Assembly: GCA_023664185.1 (NCBI GenBank)
Contig: JAMPGA010000004.1
Coordinates: 23,710-87,709 of the forward strand
Length of the DNA: 64,000 bases
DNA from: Muribaculaceae bacterium
GTDB lineage: Bacteria > Bacteroidota > Bacteroidia > Bacteroidales > Muribaculaceae
Direction: 5' to 3'
A program made the translations under genes and the position numbers. Positions 57,798-64,000 of this stretch are shown here, piece by piece. The notes under the pieces were generated by a model. That model worked only from the letters and a program-made list of their open reading frames with translations. It had not been told where the DNA came from and did no database searches. Every line of letters begins with the position of its first letter. Within the stretch, counting starts at the first letter, position 1.

Positions 57798-59957
57798 TTA
57801 TTCGTCGGCCTGTGCCTTTTCGGCGTATTCCTTGAGCAGTTTCTCTTGAACGTCGGAGGGTGTGAGCTCGTAGGATGAGAACTTCATTGTGAATGCTGAG
57901 CGTCCGCCGGTGATGGATGAGAGGGCTGTGGAGTATGAACCCATCTCTTTGAGGGGCACTTTGGCAATGATTTTCTCAAAGCCGTTGTCGCTCTCCATGC
58001 CCATGATGATGGCGCGGCGTCCCTGAAGGTCGCTCATCACGTCGCCCATGACGTCGGAGGGAACCATTACTTCTACGTCGTAGACCGGCTCGAGCACCTT
58101 GGGGTTGGCATTGCGGAAGGCTTCCGAGAAGGCGTTGCGGCCTGCCAGACGGAAGGAGATTTCGTTTGAGTCGACGGGGTGCATCTTGCCGTCGTAGATG
58201 CAGACGCGCACGTCGCGTGCATACGATCCGGTGAGGGGACCCTGCTCCATGCGGTCCATGAGGCCCTTGACGATGGCGGGGATGAAGCGGGCATCAATGG
58301 CACCACCCACGATGCAGTTGTGAACCACGAGTTTGCCGCCCCACTGCAGGGGTATCTCCTGGGTGTCGCGTACGCTCATCTTGTATTCCTGATTGCCAAA
58401 CTTGTAGGTGTCGGGCACGGGGGTACCTTCGGTGTAAGGCTCGATGATGAGGTGGACTTCGCCGAACTGGCCTGCGCCACCGCTCTGCTTTTTGTGACGG
58501 TAGTCAGCACGGGCGGCCTTGGTGATGGTTTCGCGGTAGGGTATGCGCGGTTCTTCGAATATGATGGGGAGTTTGTCGTTGTTTTCAACGCGCCATTTCA
58601 GGGTGCGCAGGTGGAATTCGCCCTGGCCTGAGAGTATGGTCTGCTTGAGCTCTTTAGACTGCTCCACTACCCATGTGGGATCTTCCTCGTGCATGCGGGT
58701 GAGGATGGTCATGAGCTTCTCTGAGTCGCTCTCGGTGACGGGACGCACGGCACGACGATATTTGGGTTCAGGGAAGCGGATGAAGTCGAACTGCCATTCG
58801 CAGTCTTTGGCGTCGAGGGTGTTGCCGGTGCGGACGTCTTTGAGCTTGACGGTGGCGCCGATGTCGCCTGCGCAGAGCTTGTCGACCTGTGTTTTGATGG
58901 AGCCGCACACGCAGTAGATCTGGGCTATGCGTTCGCGCGAACCGCGGGTGACGTTGTCGAGGTCAACACCGGGAGTGAGTGTCCCCGACATAACCTTGAA
59001 GTAGCTCACCTCGCCTATGTGGGGCTCAACGGTGGTCTTGAAGAAGTAGAGCGAGAGGGGGCCGTTGCTGTCGGGCTTGACTTCGGTGCCGTCGGAGGCG
59101 ACGGGTGCGGGCATCTCCTCTACAAAGGGAACTACGTTGCCCAGGAACTCCATCATGCGGCGCACGCCCATGTCTTTGGCTGCGCTGACACAGAAGACGG
59201 GATAGATGGAGCGGTCGACAAGACCCTTGCGGATGCCTTCGCGCATCTCGTCCTCGGTAAGGTGGCCTTCCTCAAAGAATTTGTCCATGAGGGTTTCGTC
59301 GTTTTCGGCGGCAGCCTCTACGAGTTTCTGGTGAAGTTCGAGCGCCTTGGGCATCTCGGATTCGGGGATATCTTCGATGGTGGGCACACCGCCTTCGGGT
59401 CCCCACGAGTATTTTTTCATCAGGAGCACGTCGATCATGGCGTTGAAGCCGGAACCGCACTGGAGCGGATACTGTATGGCCACGATCTTGTTGCCGAAGT
59501 GTTCGCGCATCTGTTCCATCACGTTGTCGTAGTCGGCCTTATCGCCGTCGAGCTGGTTGAGGGCGAAGATGACGGGCTTCTTCAGCTTCTGGGTGGTGCG
59601 GAAAATGTTTTGTGTGCCCACCTCTACGCCATACTGCGAGTTGATCAGTATCAGGCCGGTGTCTGTGACATTGAGGGCTGTGATGGCGTTGCCCACAAAG
59701 TCGTCGGCCCCCGGGCAGTCAATCACGTTGAGCTTCTTGCCCAGAAACTCAGCGTAGAAAACGGTTGAGAATACCGAGTAGCCATACTCTTTCTCGACGG
59801 GGAAGGAGTCGGAGACGGTGTTGCGTCCCTCGATAGTGCCACGGCGTTTTATAACCCCACACTCGTAGAGCATAGCCTCGGCGAGTGTGGTTTTTCCCGA
59901 GCCCTTGCTACCAAGCAGGGCAATGTTTTTGATCTCGTTGGTTTGATAGACTTTCAT
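57798..59957 (-). CDS. fusA2: Elongation factor G paralogue EF-G2
   Basis: A 719-residue five-domain EF-G. Walker A GSKGSGKTT (residues 16-24) is intact. Switch II reads DCPGADDF (80-87), where canonical EF-G has DTPGHVDF: the catalytic His is Ala84. The guanine motif is NQLD (134-137) rather than NKxD, and the switch I Thr is Ser61. Domains III-V are complete (HLRTLKWRVENN, GGAGQFGEVHLIIEP, GSYSTALSSITGGRS). In Bacteroides thetaiotaomicron an EF-G2 lacking GTPase activity is reported to support translation in carbon starvation and gut colonisation; this appears to be its counterpart. Confidence 0.9.
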   Translation of the reverse strand: MKVYQTNEIKNIALLGSKGSGKTTLAEAMLYECGVIKRRGTIEGRNTVSDSFPVEKEYGYSVFSTVFYAEFLGKKLNVIDCPGADDFVGNAITALNVTDTGLILINSQYGVEVGTQNIFRTTQKLKKPVIFALNQLDGDKADYDNVMEQMREHFGNKIVAIQYPLQCGSGFNAMIDVLLMKKYSWGPEGGVPTIEDIPESEMPKALELHQKLVEAAAENDETLMDKFFEEGHLTEDEMREGIRKGLVDRSIYPVFCVSAAKDMGVRRMMEFLGNVVPFVEEMPAPVASDGTEVKPDSNGPLSLYFFKTTVEPHIGEVSYFKVMSGTLTPGVDLDNVTRGSRERIAQIYCVCGSIKTQVDKLCAGDIGATVKLKDVRTGNTLDAKDCEWQFDFIRFPEPKYRRAVRPVTESDSEKLMTILTRMHEEDPTWVVEQSKELKQTILSGQGEFHLRTLKWRVENNDKLPIIFEEPRIPYRETITKAARADYRHKKQSGGAGQFGEVHLIIEPYTEGTPVPDTYKFGNQEYKMSVRDTQEIPLQWGGKLVVHNCIVGGAIDARFIPAIVKGLMDRMEQGPLTGSYARDVRVCIYDGKMHPVDSNEISFRLAGRNAFSEAFRNANPKVLEPVYDVEVMVPSDVMGDVMSDLQGRRAIIMGMESDNGFEKIIAKVPLKEMGSYSTALSSITGGRSAFTMKFSSYELTPSDVQEKLLKEYAEKAQADE

Positions 59958-60171
59958 TTTATGAAGCGGGGGGTCTACAAGGTTTGTTTATGTGGTAGTT
60001 TAAAGTAAGAAGAGCGTCCGGCTCTCTCTTGCTCCGGAAACGCGGTTGCAATGTAGTAATTATTTTTCGAATTATTGACCCGAAATAATGTGTTATAAAA
60101 CATAAAATCCGTCAGAAGAATAAATTTTACAAAATTCGCACCTTGATATTGACGCGTTAAGGAAAATTGAT

Positions 60172-60179
60172 TAAATTTG
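60172..60179 (+). promoter_or_regulatory. Promoter -7 box of the deoxysugar gene pair
   Basis: TAAATTTG, an exact TAnnTTTG core, with TTG 20 bp upstream (60149-60151). It lies 11 bp before the ATG at 60191, so the leader would be very short. Confidence 0.55.
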
Positions 60180-60190
60180 CATTTTGCATT

Positions 60191-60616
60191 ATGGAAAATC
60201 CCCAGCCTCATATAATAGCTCTGCCCAAAATATTTGATCCGCGCGGCAGCCTGACGTTTGTAGAGGGAGGTGGCCTCATTCCCTTCAATATAGCCCGTGC
60301 TTACTGGATATATGATGTCCCTGCCGGTGAGGAGAGGGGAGGACACTCTCACATAGACATGCAGCAGCTGCTCGTAGCCACCGGGGGCAGCTTTGACGTA
60401 AACGTCACCGACGGTTTCAGTTCGCGCACCTTCACCCTCAACCGCCCATTCGAGGGACTGTATATACCGCAAGGCATCTGGCGCACCATCACCAACTTTG
60501 CATCGGGCAGCGTGTGCCTGTCGCTGGTCAACCTCCCGTTTTATGAAGAGGACTATATCAGAGATTTTGATGAATTCATGAAACTGGCCGCTTTGAGAGG
60601 ACCTATTATAAGATAA
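60191..60616 (+). CDS. FdtA/WxcM-like sugar 3,4-ketoisomerase (cupin)
   Basis: A 141-residue single cupin. The family motif is ERGGHSHIDMQQLLVATGGS, and FEGLYIPQGIWRTITNF follows. Such enzymes convert dTDP-4-keto-6-deoxyglucose to the 3-keto sugar (FdtA/QdtA). The ATG at 60191 is preferred over one at 60167 because the latter lies before the promoter core. It lies 7 bp upstream of the aminotransferase, as expected of an FdtA-FdtB pair. Confidence 0.85.
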   Translation: MENPQPHIIALPKIFDPRGSLTFVEGGGLIPFNIARAYWIYDVPAGEERGGHSHIDMQQLLVATGGSFDVNVTDGFSSRTFTLNRPFEGLYIPQGIWRTITNFASGSVCLSLVNLPFYEEDYIRDFDEFMKLAALRGPIIR

Positions 60617-60623
60617 CACCACA

Positions 60624-61760
60624 ATGAAACACTATACTTTTCTTGACCTAGCTAAAGTCAACGCTCCTTATATGGATGAGCTTGCCCAAGCAGCAACGAG
60701 AGTAATCACATCGGGCCGCTACATCGGGGGGCCTGAGGTGGAGGCTTTCGAGCAGGAGCTGGGAGGGTTGCTGCGGGTGCCCCACGTGGTGGCCGTGAGC
60801 AATGGGCTTGATGCTCTGAGGCTCATACTGAAGGCATGGATTGTGATGGGACGCCTGAAGAAGGGTGACCGAGTGATAGTTCCTGCCAATACATATATAG
60901 CCTCGGTGTTGGCCATCAGCGATGCCGGGCTCATGCCGGTGTTGGTCGACCCCGATAAGGCCACTATGAATCTGAGTGCCGAGACTTTGCTCAAAGCTAT
61001 CACACCCGAAACTCGTGCTGTGATGCCCGTGCATCTCTATGGGCGCGTGGCCTGGGATGCAGAGATAGCCGAGATAGTGGACAGGCATAATCTGCTGGTG
61101 ATAGAGGACTGTGCACAGGCCATAGGAGCGCAAGCCCCTTTATCGGGTCGACATGGTATAAATATGGCCGGAGTACTGGGCGATGCGGCGGCCTTGAGTT
61201 TCTATCCCACAAAAAATACCGGAGCCTTGGGCGACGCAGGGGCAGTGACCACCTTCGATTCTGAGCTTGCCACTACAGTCCGAGCGCTGGCCAACTATGG
61301 CAGCGACAGACGGTATCACAATATATATTGTGGCTACAATTGCCGTATGGATCCCATACAGGCGGCTATGTTGAGGGTGAAACTTCCGTATACTAATAAG
61401 GAAAATGCCGACAGATTCGAGAGGGCACTGGCATATCACCGTACCATTCAGCGTCCGGACATAGTGAAGCCGCTGATGAGTGAGCACCCCACCGACTGTG
61501 TATGGCATCAGTATGTGATAAGGGTTCTCGACGGCAACCGCGACAGGCTGGCAGAGAGGCTCAGGGAGCAGGGTGTAGAGACCGATATTCATTATGCCAT
61601 TCCCCCACATATGCAGCCGTGTTATAAGGATCTCAACCACGGGCCTCTTCCTGTCACAGAGACATTGGCCAGCCAGATTCTCAGCCTACCCATAGCCACA
61701 GGCACCACTGTGACCGATGCGGTTGAGATAGCCCAAATAATAAACAATACACAACTCTAA
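60624..61760 (+). CDS. DegT/DnrJ/EryC1 aminotransferase (FdtB-like)
   Basis: A 378-residue PLP sugar aminotransferase. The PLP lysine is in ALSFYPTKNTGALGDAGAVTT. Substrate-side motifs NGLDALRLILKA and VIEDCAQAIGA are typical of the family. With the cupin next to it, it probably makes a 3-amino-3,6-dideoxy sugar nucleotide. No dTDP-glucose synthase or dehydratase and no dedicated transferase lie beside it. Its stop TAA overlaps the ATG of the nuclease gene. Confidence 0.88.
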   Translation: MKHYTFLDLAKVNAPYMDELAQAATRVITSGRYIGGPEVEAFEQELGGLLRVPHVVAVSNGLDALRLILKAWIVMGRLKKGDRVIVPANTYIASVLAISDAGLMPVLVDPDKATMNLSAETLLKAITPETRAVMPVHLYGRVAWDAEIAEIVDRHNLLVIEDCAQAIGAQAPLSGRHGINMAGVLGDAAALSFYPTKNTGALGDAGAVTTFDSELATTVRALANYGSDRRYHNIYCGYNCRMDPIQAAMLRVKLPYTNKENADRFERALAYHRTIQRPDIVKPLMSEHPTDCVWHQYVIRVLDGNRDRLAERLREQGVETDIHYAIPPHMQPCYKDLNHGPLPVTETLASQILSLPIATGTTVTDAVEIAQIINNTQL

Positions 61761-62593
61761 TGGCAAAAAAATCAGCCAAACGCCTCTCAGCCGGAAGGTT
61801 GATAGTAATGGTCATCGTCATTGCAGCGTGCATGGTGATGGCTCGGAACATAGAGCGGGAAGATGCATCTACCCCAATGGGTTCACAGGTATATGGCGAC
61901 CTGCTCGACACCCACACTGCACCCGGCACGCCCGAGGTGAAAAAACGGTATAAAGGTATGGATCTGTCGTTCAATCCTCGGGCTCATATACCTAACTGGG
62001 TGGCATGGGAACTGACCGATGAGGAAACTCGCGGTAAGGCTCCCAGAACGAACAAGTTTGCGGCCGACGAGACAGTGGAAGGTTGTGCCGAGACCTGGGA
62101 TTATGCATATTCCGGTTATGACCGCGGCCATATGGCGCCTGCAGGCGATATGAAATGGGACTCTGAAGCTATGGCTCAGACATTTTTGCTAACCAATATA
62201 TGCCCGCAGTCGAAGGCTCTGAACACCGGAGCGTGGCGCACGCTTGAAGAAAAATGCCGCGTATGGGCGCGGAAGATGGGTAAACTATATATAGTGTGCG
62301 GTCCCGTCATCGATGGCAAACCCATAGAATATATAGGCGATTCGAAGGTCTATGTGCCCGGCAAATTTTTCAAAGCCATCATTGCCCCCGACCAGCGCAT
62401 GGGCATAGGTTTCATAATGCCCAACGCAAAAGTAAAGGGAGGTATGCAGCCGTGTGCCGTCACGATCGACTCCATCGAAAGCCTGACGGGCCACGATCTG
62501 TTTCCCTCGCTCCCCGACGATCTGGAGACCGACATCGAAAGCCAATGCAATTTCAACAGATGGGTCACCGTAAAGCCAGATAAAAACAATTGA
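61760..62593 (+). CDS. DNA/RNA non-specific endonuclease, membrane-anchored or secreted
   Basis: A 277-residue NUC1-type nuclease. An N-terminal hydrophobic segment (about 13-28) is a signal or anchor. The active-site motif DRGHMAPAGD has the catalytic His, and the metal-binding Asn is likely in FLLTNICPQ. It probably acts in the periplasm or outside the cell on nucleic acid. It overlaps the aminotransferase stop by 1 bp. Confidence 0.88.
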   Translation: MAKKSAKRLSAGRLIVMVIVIAACMVMARNIEREDASTPMGSQVYGDLLDTHTAPGTPEVKKRYKGMDLSFNPRAHIPNWVAWELTDEETRGKAPRTNKFAADETVEGCAETWDYAYSGYDRGHMAPAGDMKWDSEAMAQTFLLTNICPQSKALNTGAWRTLEEKCRVWARKMGKLYIVCGPVIDGKPIEYIGDSKVYVPGKFFKAIIAPDQRMGIGFIMPNAKVKGGMQPCAVTIDSIESLTGHDLFPSLPDDLETDIESQCNFNRWVTVKPDKNN

Positions 62594-62612
62594 CCCCGAT
62601 CATCCCACATAG

Positions 62613-64000
62613 ATGAATACAGAAGATATTTACGACTCAGAGTCAACCATATGCGCCATATCCACACCCCCAGGTTCGGGTGGCATAGCTGTGATAAGAG
62701 TGAGTGGTCCGAAATCCCTGGAGATAGTAGATAGCATTTGGAAAGGACGTTCACTTCGGGAGGCTAAAACGCATACTGCTCATCTGGGCGAAATAATAGA
62801 TCCGGAGAGGCCCCATGAAAGTCTTGATGAGTGTGTCGCCACACTGTTTTGCACTCCGCGTTCATTCACGGGTGAAGACACAGTGGAAATCTCCGTGCAC
62901 GGATCGCGGTGGATACAACGCGAACTCATCAATCTGCTCGTCAGGCAAGGTTGTCGCCCGGCTCTTCCCGGCGAATTTACACGAAGGGCGCTCCTCAACG
63001 GTCGCCTTGACCTGCCGCAGGCCGAAGCTGTGGCCGACGTCATAGCCTCGTCATCGCGTGCGGCTCATCGCTTAGCCGCCTCACAACTCAAAGGCACATT
63101 CTCAAAGCATATAGCCGCTCTGCGTGACAACCTCTTGCATCTGGCATCGCTGCTGGAGTTGGAGCTCGATTTTTCAGAAGAAGATGTAGAGTTTGCCGAT
63201 CGTGGAGAGCTGCGTAGACTGGCGCTGGAAATATCCGGCGAAATAAGCCGTTTGCACAAATCATACTCCTCAGGATCGGCCATAAAAGACGGTATCCCAG
63301 TAGCCATAGCCGGAGCAACAAACGCCGGAAAATCATCCCTGCTCAACCGTCTTCTCTCCGACGAACGTGCAATAGTCAGCGATATCCACGGCACCACACG
63401 CGACACCATCGAAGAGACACTCGAAGTGGACGCATACCTGTTTCGTTTCATCGACACAGCCGGACTGCGCAACACCACCGATCCGATTGAACAGATGGGT
63501 ATATCACGATCACGCCAGGCCATCAGCCGCGCCATGATCATAATAACCGTCATCGATCCTACCGCTCCTAACCCCCTTCAGGTGCTTGATGATATAGAAG
63601 TAGGTGATGATACACAGTCAATAACATTGATAAACAAATCGGACATCGCCACAATCTCGCAGGATATTGCCACAACCCTGCCAGGCACAGTCATAAACGC
63701 ATCAGCCAAAACAGGCGACGGGATAGACAAACTGCTTGAGGCTCTAACAGACGCCGCCCGGCAACTCACCCTCGCACACCAGGACACCGACAACATCATA
63801 GTGACCAACGCCCGCCACGCCCAAGCCCTTGGCTCCGCCCTCGAATCAGCCGCACAGATAATCACCAGCCTCGACAACAACCTCCCACCCGAACTCACCG
63901 CCCAACACCTCCGCCAAACCATCTCCACCCTCTCCGCCATCACCGGCACCATCCCCACCCCCGAAATTCTCTCAAACATCTTCAAAAGCTTCTGTATCGG
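62613..64000 (+). CDS. mnmE: tRNA-modification GTPase MnmE, last codon(s) cut by window edge
   Basis: 462 complete codons of a GTPase that with MnmG modifies U34 in tRNAs. The N-terminal formyl-binding domain (ICAISTPPGSGGIAVIRVSG), helical domain and inserted G domain (AGATNAGKSSL, GTTRDT, DTAG, NKSD) are clear. The final residues read SFCIG; the family ends in FCIGK, so only about one codon and the stop are missing. It starts 19 bp after the nuclease gene. The last 200 bp are strikingly C-rich and G-poor. Confidence 0.94.
   Translation, partial: MNTEDIYDSESTICAISTPPGSGGIAVIRVSGPKSLEIVDSIWKGRSLREAKTHTAHLGEIIDPERPHESLDECVATLFCTPRSFTGEDTVEISVHGSRWIQRELINLLVRQGCRPALPGEFTRRALLNGRLDLPQAEAVADVIASSSRAAHRLAASQLKGTFSKHIAALRDNLLHLASLLELELDFSEEDVEFADRGELRRLALEISGEISRLHKSYSSGSAIKDGIPVAIAGATNAGKSSLLNRLLSDERAIVSDIHGTTRDTIEETLEVDAYLFRFIDTAGLRNTTDPIEQMGISRSRQAISRAMIIITVIDPTAPNPLQVLDDIEVGDDTQSITLINKSDIATISQDIATTLPGTVINASAKTGDGIDKLLEALTDAARQLTLAHQDTDNIIVTNARHAQALGSALESAAQIITSLDNNLPPELTAQHLRQTISTLSAITGTIPTPEILSNIFKSFCI

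Overview
The window is 64 kb of dense, mostly core chromosome from a gut-type member of the Bacteroidales. A Muribaculaceae-like lineage is my best inference. The evidence is: repeated Bacteroidota promoter cores TAnnTTTG just upstream of start codons with no clear Shine-Dalgarno sequences; two large outer-membrane receptor-type barrels with carboxypeptidase-like regulatory domains; a Bacteroidales-type LptD; a Rho factor with a long disordered insertion; an EF-G2 paralogue; and a moderately high G+C content by eye. Both window edges cut genes: holA on the left, and mnmE on the right with only about its last codon missing. I see no tRNA, rRNA, CRISPR array, prophage or intact insertion sequence.

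Layout. 1-3.6 kb: holA (minus), an orphan HsdR_N-domain protein (plus), then lrgB, lrgA and a DUF1846 gene (minus). 3.8-6.6 kb: an outer-membrane beta-barrel protein (minus), divergent from purF plus a coupled secreted protein of unknown function (6.8-9.7 kb). 9.6-14.1 kb: a minus-strand run thrC, hypothetical, acyltransferase, nitrilase-fold amidase, nhaA. 14.3-20.2 kb: a tightly packed plus-strand run GT2, folB, COG0523 metallochaperone, ABC-F, M16 peptidase. 20.2-25.4 kb: a glucosaminidase lipoprotein and a DbpA-like helicase, then pyrB, pyrI, flavin reductase and glyA, closed by a strong terminator. 25.5-30.4 kb: a DUF4293 gene, then surE, dacB, an acidic hypothetical gene, rsmI and a coiled-coil lipoprotein. 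30.5-36 kb: a TonB-dependent receptor facing lptD. 36.3-39.1 kb: Lrp/AsnC regulator, mtaB and a second GT2. 39.1-41.9 kb: a MITE-like insertion, then rho with a leader of roughly 365 nt. 42-54.8 kb: der, an ion channel, then purH, mreB, mreC, mreD, mrdA, rodA, mutS and pgpA. 54.9-60 kb (minus): two OmpA-domain proteins and the EF-G2 gene. 60.2-64 kb: a deoxysugar isomerase and aminotransferase pair, a secreted nuclease and mnmE.

Functional themes are nucleotide synthesis (purF, purH, pyrB, pyrI, glyA), cell elongation (mreBCD, mrdA, rodA), envelope building (lptD, dacB, glucosaminidase, OmpA proteins, pgpA), and translation or RNA control (rho, rsmI, mtaB, mnmE, der, EF-G2, ABC-F). The least ordinary parts are the rho region (an insertion with 31-bp inverted repeats, a long leader with several U-tract hairpins and C-rich tracts, and three AT-hook-like motifs in the Rho disordered region) and an EF-G2 lacking the catalytic switch II histidine. 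No wholly new multi-gene system is evident.
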